64,000 nucleotides of DNA from Yersinia thracica (GCF_902170565.1 NZ_CABHXX010000110.1:82610-146609); one strand, 5' to 3'; counted from the first letter of the stretch, positions 25,594 through 38,033 are shown. The notes: generated from the letters alone by a model not told the origin. Translations and numbers: made by a program.

Positions 25594-26540
25594 AGCACCG
25601 CCAGGTACGCGATAAACCCGCATAATAACAGAGCGCCCGCCATATGGCCGATTCGATGTTTACGCCCCAGGCAAAGCACAGTAAATATCACACTGACAGC
25701 AAGCATGACCCAATAATCTCGCTGAAAAGCCTCGGGGTTAATATCACCCGGAGACAGCAATGCGGGAACGCCTAACACAATGACAATATTAAAAATATTT
25801 GAACCGATGATATTACCAACCGCCATATCATTCTCACCTTTTAACGCGCCGGCGATGAAGGTGGCCAGTTCAGGTAAGCTGGTGCCAATGGCAATGACAG
25901 TCAGCCCAATAACTAACTCGCTGACACCGGCGACTCTGGCGATGACTGTGGCATTGTCGATAATCATTTTGGCTGACAGTGGCAAAATAATGAATGCCAG
26001 CACCAGCCATAATAATGCGACAGTATTACTGCTGTCTTGCGGTAGCTCAGCCAATTGCTCGCGGGTGAGAATATCATTTCCTTGCGAATGGGCCAGGCGT
26101 GCGATTTTTAGTATCAGAATAATAAAAGCCGCGGCTGCCAATAGCAAAATAACACCATCCCCCCGGCTGAGATGATTATCAGCCAGCAGGAAACCACATA
26201 ATACCGTTACGACTAACATCAAGGGTAATTCGCGGCGAACAATCTCTGAGCGCACAGTCAGCGGGCGTATTAGGGCGGCACCGCCCACAATCAGCAAGAG
26301 ATTGGTAATATTGGAACCCAACACGTTCCCGACGGCCATATCTCTTTGGTTATTCAGCGCCGCAGTTACTGATACAATCAGCTCCGGCAGCGAAGTGCCA
26401 ATGCCGACAATGGTCATCCCAATAATGAGTGGCGGGATACCGAAAGAGCGGGATAACACGGCAGCGCCGTAAACTAATCTATCGGCACCGTACACCAATA
26501 AAACCAAGCCAATGATTAATAGTGTTATCGCAAGAAACAT
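25584..26540 (-). CDS. yrbG: Calcium/sodium antiporter YrbG
   Basis: A 318-residue inner-membrane exchanger of the CaCA superfamily with two inverted halves, each with an alpha-repeat: GIGTSLPELIVSV near 45 and AIGTSLPELATF near 215. About ten membrane segments. The ATG at 26540 is chosen because AAGGA precedes it by 9 bases and the protein then starts like E. coli YrbG (325 residues). The C-terminus ends VLIP with the last codons and stop lying inside an ERIC repeat, so the tail differs from relatives. It heads the yrbG-kdsD-kdsC-lptCAB cluster. Confidence 0.94.
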   Translation of the reverse strand: MFLAITLLIIGLVLLVYGADRLVYGAAVLSRSFGIPPLIIGMTIVGIGTSLPELIVSVTAALNNQRDMAVGNVLGSNITNLLLIVGGAALIRPLTVRSEIVRRELPLMLVVTVLCGFLLADNHLSRGDGVILLLAAAAFIILILKIARLAHSQGNDILTREQLAELPQDSSNTVALLWLVLAFIILPLSAKMIIDNATVIARVAGVSELVIGLTVIAIGTSLPELATFIAGALKGENDMAVGNIIGSNIFNIVIVLGVPALLSPGDINPEAFQRDYWVMLAVSVIFTVLCLGRKHRIGHMAGALLLCGFIAYLAVLIP

Positions 26541-26782
26541 GCAGAGTCCTTTTTTCGATATAATCCTGATCCACTGGCAGACGTTGGCTGTCGGTAAATG
26601 TGAGTCTATAGGCAACAGTGACTAAAAATACATTTCTTACGCTTTTTTTGCTTACGTCCTAATTTTGACTGTGAGTGCCAGAAAAGTAAAACGTATGGCA
26701 ACTTTGGCTACGAAAAAGCGTTAATAAATTGCCAGAATACTTCTCAATCGCGCTCGTTATCGCCATTTACTATAGCATTGGC

Positions 26783-26911
26783 GGTATACTCGTCAGACTT
26801 CAAGCTGCGTGTGCGTTGGCTGCTTTCGTTCACCCCAGTCACTTACATGTGTAAGCTCTAGGGGATTCGCTCAGTTGCCGCCTTCCTGCAACTCGAATTA
26901 TTTAGAGTATA
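26783..26911. repeat. Full-length ERIC repeat upstream of mlaF
   Basis: About 129 bases with outer ends GTATACTC and GAGTATAG and the classical centre CACCCCAGTCACTTAC and GTAAGCTCTAGGGGATTCGC, which matches known ERIC primer regions. It ends 28 bases before the mlaF ATG, so the mla transcript probably starts within or before it. Confidence 0.95.
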
Positions 26912-26939
26912 GATGAGTCATAAAAGGCCTAAGGGACGA

Positions 26940-27749
26940 ATGATAATGAACCAATTGGCGTCGAATTTGATAGAGATCCGTGGGATGAGTTTTACCCGTG
27001 GTGAGCGCCCGATATTCGCCGATATCAACATGACGGTCCCGCGCGGCAAAGTTACAGCGATTATGGGGCCTTCGGGGATTGGTAAAACCACTCTGTTGCG
27101 CCTGATTGGTGGGCAACTGGCACCCGATACCGGTGAGATCTGGTTTGATGGTGATAATATTCCGGCGCTTTCTCGCCAGCGTTTGTATGATGTGCGCAAG
27201 AAAATGAGCATGTTGTTTCAATCGGGCGCGTTATTCACCGATTTAACTGTATTTGAGAATGTGGCTTTCCCATTACGTGAACATAGCCGTTTACCTGAAG
27301 AACTGCTGCATAGCACGGTGATGATGAAGTTAGAGGCCGTAGGGTTGCGTGGTGCGGCTAACTTAATGCCCGCTGAGCTTTCTGGCGGTATGGCGCGCCG
27401 TGCGGCATTGGCGCGGGCAATTGCCCTTGATCCCGAATTGATTATGTTTGATGAGCCTTTTGTCGGTCAGGACCCTATCACCATGGGCGTACTGGTAAAA
27501 CTGATTGATGAGCTGAATCATGCACTGGGGGTCACCTGCGTGGTGGTTTCCCACGATGTACCGGAAGTGCTGAGTATTGCTGATTATGCTTATATTGTTG
27601 CCGATCAGCATGTGATTGCTGAAGGAACACCTGAGCAGCTACAAGCCAATGACGATAAGCGGGTGCGTCAGTTCCTCGATGGTATTGCCGACGGGCCGGT
27701 GCCTTTCCGTTTCCCGGCGGGTGATTATAAAACTGAGCTGTTAGGTTAA
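26940..27749 (+). CDS. mlaF: Phospholipid ABC transporter ATP-binding protein MlaF
   Basis: A 269-residue ATPase of the Mla system, which moves phospholipids between inner and outer membranes to keep lipid asymmetry. Walker [10 protein letters not shown] (about 42), signature [16 protein letters not shown] (about 144), Walker [14 protein letters not shown] (about 168) and the C-terminal extension that contacts MlaB are present. The ATG at 26940 gives the E. coli length and follows AAGGGACGA; an ATG at 26946 is an alternative. Confidence 0.96.
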   Translation: MIMNQLASNLIEIRGMSFTRGERPIFADINMTVPRGKVTAIMGPSGIGKTTLLRLIGGQLAPDTGEIWFDGDNIPALSRQRLYDVRKKMSMLFQSGALFTDLTVFENVAFPLREHSRLPEELLHSTVMMKLEAVGLRGAANLMPAELSGGMARRAALARAIALDPELIMFDEPFVGQDPITMGVLVKLIDELNHALGVTCVVVSHDVPEVLSIADYAYIVADQHVIAEGTPEQLQANDDKRVRQFLDGIADGPVPFRFPAGDYKTELLG

Positions 27750-27763
27750 TGGATGGAGTATTC

Positions 27764-28546
27764 ATGTTAGTACAGGCATTGGCGTCTTTAGGCCGCCGGG
27801 GCATTAATGTCTGCGCATCCTTTGGTCGCGCGGGTTTAATGCTGTTTAATGCGCTGGTTGGCCAGCCTGAACCGCGAAAACAGTGGCCATTATTGGTCAA
27901 GCAACTGTATAGCGTTGGGGTGCAATCCTTACTGATTATTGTGGTTTCTGGTCTGTTTATCGGTATGGTTTTGGGCTTGCAGGGCTTTTTGATCCTCACC
28001 ACATACAGCGCAGAAGCCAGCCTCGGGATGATGGTTTCTTTATCATTACTGCGAGAGTTAGGGCCAGTGGTCACGGCATTGCTGTTTGCTGGCCGTGCCG
28101 GTTCAGCCCTGACAGCAGAAATTGGTTTGATGAAAGCCACTGAACAGATTTCCAGCTTGGAAATGATGGCGATTGATCCTCTAAGACGAGTGGTTGCTCC
28201 CCGGTTCTGGGCCGGGCTTATCAGTATGCCATTATTGACGGCTATTTTTGTCGCGGTGGGCATCTGGGGTGGCTCCGTGGTTGGTGTTGACTGGAAAGGG
28301 ATTGATAGCGGTTTCTTCTGGTCTGCAATGCAAAACGCCGTCGAATGGCGCACAGATTTACTGAATTGCCTGATTAAAAGCCTGGTATTTGCCATTACCG
28401 TGACTTGGATTGCGCTGTTCAATGGGTATGATGCTATCCCAACATCTGAGGGGATCAGCCGGGCAACGACCCGTACTGTGGTGCATTCATCACTGGCGGT
28501 ATTGGGATTAGATTTTGTGCTGACAGCACTGATGTTTGGGAACTGA
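27764..28546 (+). CDS. mlaE: Phospholipid ABC transporter permease MlaE
   Basis: A 260-residue inner-membrane permease of the MlaE/DUF140 family with about five membrane helices and the coupling-region motif [21 protein letters not shown]. The ATG at 27764 is chosen because GGAG is 5 bases before it and length then equals E. coli; another in-frame ATG at 27749 overlaps the end of mlaF. Confidence 0.96.
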   Translation: MLVQALASLGRRGINVCASFGRAGLMLFNALVGQPEPRKQWPLLVKQLYSVGVQSLLIIVVSGLFIGMVLGLQGFLILTTYSAEASLGMMVSLSLLRELGPVVTALLFAGRAGSALTAEIGLMKATEQISSLEMMAIDPLRRVVAPRFWAGLISMPLLTAIFVAVGIWGGSVVGVDWKGIDSGFFWSAMQNAVEWRTDLLNCLIKSLVFAITVTWIALFNGYDAIPTSEGISRATTRTVVHSSLAVLGLDFVLTALMFGN

Positions 28547-28550
28547 GTCG

Positions 28551-29111
28551 ATGCAAACGAAGAAAAGTGAAATCTGGGTAGGGGCGTTTATACTGATTGC
28601 TATTCTGGCTGTCGTATTCCTCTGCTTGAAAGTGGCAGATATCAAATCAGTGGGTAATCAGCCGACATATCGGATTTATGCTAATTTTGACAATATTGGT
28701 GGTCTGAAAAACAATTCGCCAGTCAAAATTGGCGGGGTTGTGGTTGGTCGGGTGGCTGATATTACGTTGGACACCAAAAATTACAGCCCCCGTGTGGCGA
28801 TAGATATCCAGCAGCGCTATAACCATATCCCGGACACCAGTTCCCTGGCGGTGCGCACTTCCGGTTTATTGGGTGAGCAGTTCCTGGCGCTCAACGTCGG
28901 TTTTGAAGACCCGGATATGGGTACCAGTATTTTGAAAGATGGCGGCGTTATTCAAGACACTAAATCTGCACTGGTTCTGGAAGACCTTATCGGCCAGTTC
29001 TTGTACAAGAGTGGCGGTGATGGTAATTCTAATGCTAATGCACCCGCCAGTGAGCCGGCAGCAGCACCTGCGCCAGCAAATGGCAGCTTACCTGCAACTC
29101 AACATCCTTAA
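28551..29111 (+). CDS. mlaD: Phospholipid transport MCE protein MlaD
   Basis: A 186-residue MCE-domain protein. One membrane helix at about residues 10-28 anchors it, then a periplasmic MCE domain ([20 protein letters not shown]) forms a hexameric ring, and the C-terminus is Ala/Pro-rich. Start ATG 28551 ([11 protein letters not shown]) matches E. coli; it follows mlaE by 4 bases. Confidence 0.96.
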   Translation: MQTKKSEIWVGAFILIAILAVVFLCLKVADIKSVGNQPTYRIYANFDNIGGLKNNSPVKIGGVVVGRVADITLDTKNYSPRVAIDIQQRYNHIPDTSSLAVRTSGLLGEQFLALNVGFEDPDMGTSILKDGGVIQDTKSALVLEDLIGQFLYKSGGDGNSNANAPASEPAAAPAPANGSLPATQHP

Positions 29112-29122
29112 GAGGGTATCGA

Positions 29123-29746
29123 ATGTTTAAACGTTTACTTATGGTCGCGTTGTTGGTGGTAGCCCCATTGGCTAATGCCGTCGATCAAACTAACCCGTAC
29201 CGTCTGATGGATGAAGCGGCGCAAAGAACCTTTACGCGCCTGAAAACCGAACAAGCCAAAATTAAGCAGAATCCGGATTATTTGCGCACTATCGTGCGTG
29301 AAGAGTTATTGCCATTTGTTCAGATTAAATATGCGGGTGCATTGGTGCTGGGCAGCTATTACAAAGCAGCCACCCCGGCGCAGCGCGAAGCTTACTTCAA
29401 TGCATTCAGCCAATATCTGGAACAGGCATATGGCCAGGCATTGGCGCTATATCACGGCCAAACTTACGATGTCGCACCAGACCAGCCCTTGGGTGATGCC
29501 AATATCGTCGCCATTCGCGTGACAATCCTTGACCCTAATGGCCGCCCACCGGTACGTTTAGACTTCCAGTGGCGTAAAAACAGCCAAACCGGCAACTGGC
29601 AGGCGTATGACATGATAGCCGAAGGGGTTAGCATGATCAGCACCAAGCAAAATGAGTGGGCCTCTATTCTGCGCCAAAAAGGGGTTGATGGCCTGACTCA
29701 ACAGTTGCTGATTGCAGCGAAACAGCCGATAACCTTAGATAAGTAG
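29123..29746 (+). CDS. mlaC: Phospholipid-binding periplasmic protein MlaC
   Basis: A 207-residue shuttle that carries phospholipid between MlaA at the outer membrane and MlaD. The signal peptide ends PLANA before VDQTNPYR, and the Tol-tol-Ttg2 fold is recognised by [13 protein letters not shown] and the [10 protein letters not shown] block. It lies 11 bases after mlaD; GAGGG precedes the ATG. Confidence 0.96.
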   Translation: MFKRLLMVALLVVAPLANAVDQTNPYRLMDEAAQRTFTRLKTEQAKIKQNPDYLRTIVREELLPFVQIKYAGALVLGSYYKAATPAQREAYFNAFSQYLEQAYGQALALYHGQTYDVAPDQPLGDANIVAIRVTILDPNGRPPVRLDFQWRKNSQTGNWQAYDMIAEGVSMISTKQNEWASILRQKGVDGLTQQLLIAAKQPITLDK

Positions 29747-29751
29747 TGATT

Positions 29752-30111
29752 ATGGCGGATGAACTGAAATGGCAGTCACAGCAGGAAACACTGATACTGC
29801 AAGGTGAATTGGATCGCGCAACGCTGTTACCCTTATGGCAGCAGCGAGAAGCATTGTTGGCCGATAAGACGCGCATTGATGTCAGCCAATTACAGCGTGT
29901 TGACTCCTCCGGTCTGGCGCTGTTGGTTCACTTTCGTGAACTGCGCGGCAAGCAGGGTGTCTCATTAGCGATTACTGGTGTCAGCGATCGATTGTCTACC
30001 TTGATTGAATTGTACAATCTGCGGGACGTCATCCCGGTAGAAACAGTTATCTCGGTAGAAACAGTTATCTCGGTAGAAACAGTTATCTCGGTAAAAACGG
30101 CCAGTATCTAG
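29752..30111 (+). CDS. mlaB: Lipid asymmetry STAS-domain protein MlaB with repeat-extended C-terminus
   Basis: A 119-residue cytoplasmic STAS protein that binds and activates MlaF. The STAS core runs to YNLRDVIPV (about 95); the motif DSSGLALLVHF holds the conserved serine/threonine-type position. E. coli MlaB ends at 97 residues, whereas here about 22 extra residues are added by three copies of VETVIS encoded by an 18-base tandem repeat. The ATG at 29752 is preferred; one at 29746 overlaps the mlaC stop. Confidence 0.92.
   Translation: MADELKWQSQQETLILQGELDRATLLPLWQQREALLADKTRIDVSQLQRVDSSGLALLVHFRELRGKQGVSLAITGVSDRLSTLIELYNLRDVIPVETVISVETVISVETVISVKTASI
30035..30088 (+). repeat. 18-base tandem repeat inside mlaB 3' end
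   Basis: Three exact copies of an 18-base unit (30035-30052, 30053-30070, 30071-30088) beginning CGGTAGAAAC, followed by a degenerate partial copy. The unit length keeps frame and adds VETVIS each time. Confidence 0.95.
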
Positions 30112-30175
30112 CGATTAAAGTTAAGTTAGCGGCCTTTTGTGTCGCCTATCGCTAAAGCAAAAAGCTAAAGTTTTT

Positions 30176-30214
30176 AAGCCCCTGAGCGTCATAACGAAAC
30201 AGGGGCTTTTCTTT
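30176..30214 (+). terminator. Terminator of the mlaFEDCB operon
   Basis: AAGCCCCTG (30176-30184) pairs with CAGGGGCTT (30200-30208) and is followed by TTCTTTAG. Located 65 bases after mlaB and before ibaG. Confidence 0.75.
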
Positions 30215-30285
30215 AGTTTCAGAGAAAGCCGTATTCCACTAATATGTTCAACTGATTACGATCCTCTTAAAATAGAATGAATCTT

Positions 30286-30540
30286 ATGGATACTAACGAA
30301 ATTAAAGACGTGCTGATGCAAGCATTGGCATTACAAGAAGCACATGTTACCGGTGATGGCAGCCACTTTCAGGTGATTGCTGTGGGTGAGTTGTTTACCG
30401 ATATGAGCCGGGTGAAAAAGCAGCAGGCAGTATATGCGCCGCTGATGGAATATATTGCGGATAACCGCATTCATGCCTTATCCATTAAGGCCTATACGCC
30501 GCAAGAGTGGCAGCGGGATCGCAAACTAAACGGTTTTTGA
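30286..30540 (+). CDS. ibaG: BolA family iron metabolism protein IbaG
   Basis: An 84-residue BolA-like protein (formerly yrbA) that pairs with monothiol glutaredoxin in Fe-S and acid stress biology. The conserved block [15 protein letters not shown] and C-terminal [10 protein letters not shown] are seen. Start 30286 gives the E. coli length; an ATG three codons earlier (30277) is possible. Confidence 0.95.
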   Translation: MDTNEIKDVLMQALALQEAHVTGDGSHFQVIAVGELFTDMSRVKKQQAVYAPLMEYIADNRIHALSIKAYTPQEWQRDRKLNGF

Positions 30541-30625
30541 TGCTGTTGGCTTCAGGATTGCCGACAGGTTTGTCAGGCAGTGCTAAAGCGGGCAGTGAAT
30601 TCGAATTTGCCGATCAGTATTTTGA

Positions 30626-31927
<1,302 letters not shown>

Positions 31928-31962
31928 ACTTTTTAAAAAAACACTTTTCTAACCGCCCTATA

Positions 31963-32000
31963 AAAAATGCCAGCCGGTGATATCAGGCTGGCATTTTTTT
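31963..32000. terminator. Bidirectional terminator between murA and degS
   Basis: AAAATGCCAGCC pairs with GGCTGGCATTTT, with A-run before and T-run after, so it can stop transcription from both convergent genes. Confidence 0.9.
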
Positions 32001-32045
32001 GCAATTTTTTTTGCAATGGATACATCTGGTTAGGATATACAGCCC

Positions 32046-33140
32046 CTATGACAACGGCGCTGGCTGTTGCTCAAGGAGCTCATTTTGATCCAATTCGGTA
32101 ATAGTAATTTGTGCCGTGATTTGCTGACCATTGCGTAATAATAAGACCGGAATTGTGGTTCCAGGACGAATTTCTGCCACCTGATCCATGGTTTCTATCA
32201 CGGACGTCGCAGGCTTATTATTAACGCTTAGAATAATATCACCCACTTGTAAATTAGCATTCGCCGCCGGGCCATTTGGCGATATCTTATTCACCTTAAT
32301 GCCATGTATTCGGTCGCCATTATTACCGCTGGCATTGAATGGCGGATACTCCTCGCCAGTAATGCCAATATAGCCACGGATCACCCGCCCATCGCGAATC
32401 AATTTTTCCATCACTTTGGTGGCCAGTGCGGTCGGAATAGCAAAACCGATGCCTTCCGGGGTTTCCCCATTGCTACTTTTATCAAATGAAAGTGTGTTGA
32501 TCCCCACCAACTCGCCAAGCGTATTGACCAGCGCTCCCCCGGAATTACCCTGATTAATGGAGGCATCTGTTTGGAGGAAATTTTGTCGGCCAGAAGAACT
32601 CAAACCAATACGCCCGGTGGCACTGATAATCCCCTGAGTGACGGTTTGACCAAGATTATAGGGATTGCCAATCGCCAGCACGACATCACCAATATGTGGC
32701 GTCCGGTTAATATTGATGGGAATAACTGGCAGGTTGACGGCATCAATTTTCAACACGGCTAAATCAGTCAGGTTATCTGAACCGACCAACAGTGCCTCAG
32801 AGATACGGCCATTTTGTAATGCGACAATGATTTGCTCTGCATTATTGATAACGTGTTTATTCGTCAGGATATAACCCTTATCGCTCATGATAACGCCAGA
32901 ACCCAAGGTTCGAATGGCTAATCCTTCCTGATTAGGGCTTAGGCTGCGGTTATAAACATTAACAACGGCAGGGGCGGCCCTGCGCACAGCTTGGTTATAA
33001 CTGATAGGGGCCTCTTCATCTGCGCTATCACCATTGCCCGAAAAAAAGTGGCCGGGGCTGCGGAGCATAGGTATTGCGACCAGCAAGATACCGGCAACAA
33101 TTAGCCCCAAAATAATAGAACGCAATAGCTTAAGAAACAT
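32046..33140 (-). CDS. degS: Site-1 serine protease DegS
   Basis: A 364-residue trypsin-like protease anchored by one N-terminal membrane helix (residues 5-23). It starts the sigma-E response by cutting RseA when its PDZ domain binds outer-membrane protein tails. The triad is seen as TNKHVIN, DNLTDLAVL and QGNSGGALV; one PDZ domain follows from about 255. ATG 33140 (MFLKLLRS) fits the family; the open frame extends 29 codons further without a good start. Confidence 0.96.
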   Translation of the reverse strand: MFLKLLRSIILGLIVAGILLVAIPMLRSPGHFFSGNGDSADEEAPISYNQAVRRAAPAVVNVYNRSLSPNQEGLAIRTLGSGVIMSDKGYILTNKHVINNAEQIIVALQNGRISEALLVGSDNLTDLAVLKIDAVNLPVIPININRTPHIGDVVLAIGNPYNLGQTVTQGIISATGRIGLSSSGRQNFLQTDASINQGNSGGALVNTLGELVGINTLSFDKSSNGETPEGIGFAIPTALATKVMEKLIRDGRVIRGYIGITGEEYPPFNASGNNGDRIHGIKVNKISPNGPAANANLQVGDIILSVNNKPATSVIETMDQVAEIRPGTTIPVLLLRNGQQITAQITITELDQNELLEQQPAPLS

Positions 33141-33228
33141 GAAGTTTAAGGCATGAATGAATAGGTAACCGGAGGATAGCATGAGTTTAGCGGACACAGC
33201 ATTGTGCTGTGTCCGATTTTTCAGCAAA

Positions 33229-34602
33229 TTAGCGGATTAACAGATAAATATTCTCTTCACCGCGCACGATATTCAGTGCAATTACAGCAGGTTTTGCTTC
33301 AATAGCTTTGCGTAACTCGGCGATATCTTTCACTCGCACCCGGTTTACGGCAATAATCACATCGTCTTTCTGCAAGCCCGATTGCGCTGCCGGTGAGCCT
33401 TTGGTGACGTTTTCAACTTTGACACCCTTGCTGCCACCTTTGATTTCGCCGTTGCTCAATGATGCGCCTTGCAATGATGGTGATAAGGTATCCGCACTGG
33501 TCGATGTTGGGCTGCTGTTCTCCAGCGTGACAGCCACTTCAAGTGGTTTGCCATCACGCAATAAACCGACTTTAATGGTTTTGCCCGGCCCGGTGGTGCC
33601 TACTTTGGCGCGTAACTCAGCAAAGCTGCTAATGGGTTTGCCATCCACGGAAACCAACACGTCGCCCGCTTTGATACCCGCTTTAGAAGCCGCTGATTTT
33701 GGCAGCACTTCACTGACAAAAGCACCGCGCTGCGCATCAATGTTAAAGGCTTTCGCCATATCAGCGGTCATTTCGCTACCACGAATACCCAACAGGCCGC
33801 GTTTCACTTCGCCAAATTCAATTAACTGTTGGCTAAGGTTTTGCGCCATATTACTTGGAATGGCGAAGCCGATACCGATGTTACCGCCCCCCGGTGCCAG
33901 AATTGCGGTGTTAATCCCAATCAATTCGCCATTCAGGTTGACCAGCGCACCCCCCGAGTTGCCTCGGTTGATAGAGGCGTCGGTCTGAATAAAGTTTTCT
34001 AGCCCTTCCAGATTCAAACCACTGCGGCCAAGTGCGGAAATGATACCGGAGGTCGCGGTCTGGCCGAGGCCAAATGGGTTGCCCACGGCGACGGCAAAAT
34101 CACCGACTCGCAGGTTATCGGAATCTGCAATTTTAATCGCCGTCAGATTTTTGGCGTCAGTTAGCTGCAATAAAGCGATATCAGTTTGTTCATCACGGCC
34201 CAGCAATTTGGCATCATATTCACGGCCATCATTGAGCTGAACACGAATTTTATTCGCATTATTGATTACGTGGTTATTGGTCAGCACATAACCTTTATCC
34301 GCGTTAATGATAACGCCAGATCCCAGCCCTTCAAATGGGCGGTTACTCTCTTTGCCGGTTGGCGCATTGGGGCCAAAGAAGAATTTGAACTCTTCCGGCA
34401 AACGTTGCTGCTGTACCTGAGTGCCAGAGACGTGGACGCTGACGACTGCGGGCAACACTTTCTCCAGCATAGGCGCCAGACTTGGGACTGATTGCCCGGC
34501 GACTGCCGCCGGAAGAGCCGCTGCGCTCACCATAGGAACAGATGCGAGGCCTAAGCCGACACTCATTGCCAGCGCACTAAGAAATAATGACTTTTTCTTC
34601 AT
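33229..34602 (-). CDS. degQ: Periplasmic serine endoprotease DegQ
   Basis: A 457-residue Do-family protease and chaperone. A signal peptide (residues 1-28, cut near VSA) precedes the protease domain with triad TNNHVIN, DEQTDIALL and RGNSGGALV, then two PDZ domains at about 255-345 and 370-450, ending IYLLIR. It lies upstream of degS on the same strand with an 88-base gap, as in other enteric genomes. It is not degP, since the C-terminus and neighbours fit degQ. Confidence 0.96.
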   Translation of the reverse strand: MKKKSLFLSALAMSVGLGLASVPMVSAAALPAAVAGQSVPSLAPMLEKVLPAVVSVHVSGTQVQQQRLPEEFKFFFGPNAPTGKESNRPFEGLGSGVIINADKGYVLTNNHVINNANKIRVQLNDGREYDAKLLGRDEQTDIALLQLTDAKNLTAIKIADSDNLRVGDFAVAVGNPFGLGQTATSGIISALGRSGLNLEGLENFIQTDASINRGNSGGALVNLNGELIGINTAILAPGGGNIGIGFAIPSNMAQNLSQQLIEFGEVKRGLLGIRGSEMTADMAKAFNIDAQRGAFVSEVLPKSAASKAGIKAGDVLVSVDGKPISSFAELRAKVGTTGPGKTIKVGLLRDGKPLEVAVTLENSSPTSTSADTLSPSLQGASLSNGEIKGGSKGVKVENVTKGSPAAQSGLQKDDVIIAVNRVRVKDIAELRKAIEAKPAVIALNIVRGEENIYLLIR

Positions 34603-34847
34603 TGATTTAAACTCTCTCAATACCTAACGGTGAATGAATAGGGTAGATGGCTGCTACAGGCCCGATGTAAATTCAGACTCTGAATGAGCTAAAAAATTCA
34701 CTTATTTCAAAAGGATATTGCTGTTCTAAAAATAAGCACCCTAAGATGTCACTTGATATAGGGGTGAGCGTAAAGCAATTCAAGGAGAGGTAGGTATAGA
34801 AGTGTAAATGTGCTGACTACGGCGATGTGCGCCGCAGTCAGCTTGAT
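34603..34847. other. degQ upstream region
   Basis: AT-rich, non-coding. A degQ promoter must lie here, but no clear sigma-70 or sigma-E pair was recognised. Confidence 0.4.
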
Positions 34848-35066
34848 ATCCCCGTCATACTTCAAGCTGCATGTGCGTTGGTTACACTCAATAACCCGAA
34901 TCACTTACTGGTTGTTGAACTTAAAATAAATAGACTCATCAGGATGAATGAGCCTCCTCCTTGAGGCTCACCCTGCGGGCTAGCATAAATGCTGTACAAA
35001 TCGGTTCTCGACCGATTTGTATCTCGCTTGCCGCCTTCCTGCAACTCGAATTATTTAGGGTATAGA
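34848..35066. repeat. Enlarged ERIC-related element between zapG and degQ
   Basis: Both ends are ERIC (CGTCATACTTCAAGCTGCAT and CTGCAACTCGAATTATTTAG), but the element is about 219 bases. The added interior carries a perfect hairpin, ACAAATCGGT (34996-35005) with ACCGATTTGT (35011-35020), and GAGCCTCCTCCTTGAGGCTC (34959-34978). It ends 12 bases past the zapG stop and may act as its terminator. Confidence 0.8.
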
Positions 35067-35078
35067 TAGAAATTTAGC

Positions 35079-35483
35079 TCAGTCCCGGGTCTGATGTTCC
35101 GGGCGCAGTAAACCGGATGCTCCCTCGGAGTAATCACGAGGTGGCATTTTGACCGGTGCCTGATCATTATCCGCTTCAGACTCTGTCAAACGGTAGCGGA
35201 ACGGATTATCTTGCATTGGCAAATCGGGCAACAAGTTATTGGAGCTTTTCGCCATATGCTGATAAAGCTGGCGATAATCGCGAGCCATATTATCGAGCAA
35301 CTCGGCACTGCGGGCAAAATGCCCAACCAGTTCCTGACGATATTCTTCCAGATCTGATTTACTCTTCTCCAGCTCATTTTGCAGCACTTGCTGCTGACGC
35401 AATTTACGGTTGCCAAAGCGCATAGCCACCGCGCCAATCACAATACCAACAACCAACCCAATAAGCGCATACTCCCAGGTCAT
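35079..35483 (-). CDS. zapG: Z-ring associated protein ZapG (YhcB)
   Basis: A 134-residue inner-membrane protein (DUF1043) with one N-terminal helix (EYALIGLVVGIVIGAVAM), a coiled coil at about 30-90 and a disordered tail. In E. coli it links cell division, elongation and envelope synthesis. The sequence is almost collinear with E. coli YhcB (132). It is transcribed away from zapE. Confidence 0.95.
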   Translation of the reverse strand: MTWEYALIGLVVGIVIGAVAMRFGNRKLRQQQVLQNELEKSKSDLEEYRQELVGHFARSAELLDNMARDYRQLYQHMAKSSNNLLPDLPMQDNPFRYRLTESEADNDQAPVKMPPRDYSEGASGLLRPEHQTRD

Positions 35484-35706
35484 AATGACTCCTTTTTTGA
35501 CTTCATTGTTCAGCAGGGCTTTTTCACTTAATAATACCCACTATAACCGTTAACCTTGTCTGAGTGGAATCCTGATGCAACATTGCCTATGGTTATCAGG
35601 CTTTTTCCGCAGTGGCAGAGTCGGTAAATGCTGCGATTGCCCGATAAATCAGCAAGAAAGTACCACAAAAAGTAGATAACTATTTTATCAGGGATTGTTG
35701 ATAAAC

Positions 35707-36834
35707 ATGCAACCGAGTTCACCTATAGCACTTTACCAGCAAGCAATTGATGCTGGCGACTACCAATCTGATGACGTCCAGCGGCGCACTGTTGCACGGC
35801 TGGACACTCTTTATCAGGACCTAAATCAACGCCAAAGCACGTCAGTGGTCAATGTCGGTATCCGAGGGCGTCTGGGCCGCTTGCTGAGCCGGGGCGCGTC
35901 AAAAACGCCAATACGCCCAGCTCAGGGCTTATATATGTGGGGTGGTGTCGGGCGGGGTAAAACCTGGCTGATGGATATGTTTTTCCACAGTTTGCCGGGT
36001 GAACGTAAGCTCCGCCTGCATTTCCACCGTTTTATGTTGCGGGTACATCAAGAGCTAACAACATTGCAAGGCCATGAAAATCCATTAGAAATTATTGCTG
36101 ATGGTTTCAAGGCACAAACTGATGTGCTGTGTTTTGATGAGTTTTTTGTTTCGGATATTACTGATGCCATGCTGCTGGCAACATTGCTGGAAGCATTGTT
36201 TGCGCGTGGCATCACACTGGTTGCGACGTCTAATATTCCACCGGACGATTTGTATCGTAACGGTTTGCAGCGCGCTCGCTTCTTGCCGGCGATTGAGCTT
36301 ATTAAGCAATATTGCGATGTAATGAATGTCGATGCTGGTATTGATTACCGCCTACGCACATTAACTCACGCCAATCTCTACCTGACACCGCTTAACCCGC
36401 AAACTGAACAGGCGATGGAGGATATTTTCGTCAAACTTGCAGGGAAAGAGGGCGAAAAATCCCCGATACTGGAAGTTAATCACCGGCCTTTACCGGCGAT
36501 TTGTTCAGCTCAAGGGGTGCTGGCGGTCGATTTCCACACATTGTGTGAAGAGGCGCGCAGCCAGTTGGATTACATCGCGCTCTCTAAGCTTTATCACACC
36601 GTATTGCTGCACAATGTCCATAAGATGGCGACGCGGGATGAAAACACCGCCCGGCGTTTTTTGGCATTAGTTGATGAATTTTATGAGCGACGGGTAAAGC
36701 TTATCATTGCAGCGGAAGCATCAATGTTTGAAATTTATTGCGGCGAGCGGCTTAAATTTGAGTACCAGCGCTGTTTATCACGGCTACAAGAGATGCAAAG
36801 TGAAGAGTATCTCTCTTTACCGCACTTGCCGTAA
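35707..36834 (+). CDS. zapE: Cell division protein ZapE (AFG1-like ATPase)
   Basis: A 375-residue AFG1-family P-loop ATPase that acts on the FtsZ ring during division under low oxygen or heat. Walker A GGVGRGKTWLMD is at about 79 and Walker B VLCFDEFFVSDITD at about 140. ATG 35707 (MQPSSPI) gives the E. coli length; the frame opens at 35695. Confidence 0.95.
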   Translation: MQPSSPIALYQQAIDAGDYQSDDVQRRTVARLDTLYQDLNQRQSTSVVNVGIRGRLGRLLSRGASKTPIRPAQGLYMWGGVGRGKTWLMDMFFHSLPGERKLRLHFHRFMLRVHQELTTLQGHENPLEIIADGFKAQTDVLCFDEFFVSDITDAMLLATLLEALFARGITLVATSNIPPDDLYRNGLQRARFLPAIELIKQYCDVMNVDAGIDYRLRTLTHANLYLTPLNPQTEQAMEDIFVKLAGKEGEKSPILEVNHRPLPAICSAQGVLAVDFHTLCEEARSQLDYIALSKLYHTVLLHNVHKMATRDENTARRFLALVDEFYERRVKLIIAAEASMFEIYCGERLKFEYQRCLSRLQEMQSEEYLSLPHLP

Positions 36835-36990
36835 CTGTATTTGCTATAAAAGTAATCTGCGCCTCAGTTATTCACTTTATGGGCGCTAAAATGCTATTCT
36901 GTGGTGGGCGATTATTCTTCGCCCTAACTTAACATGTTTAATTTATACCTTTCTCGCCAAAAACAGTTCGATCTTTGACGTCGACTTCTC

Positions 36991-38002
<1,012 letters not shown>

Positions 38003-38033
38003 TTTTTTGCCTTTACGGCATCAGATTAATGGT

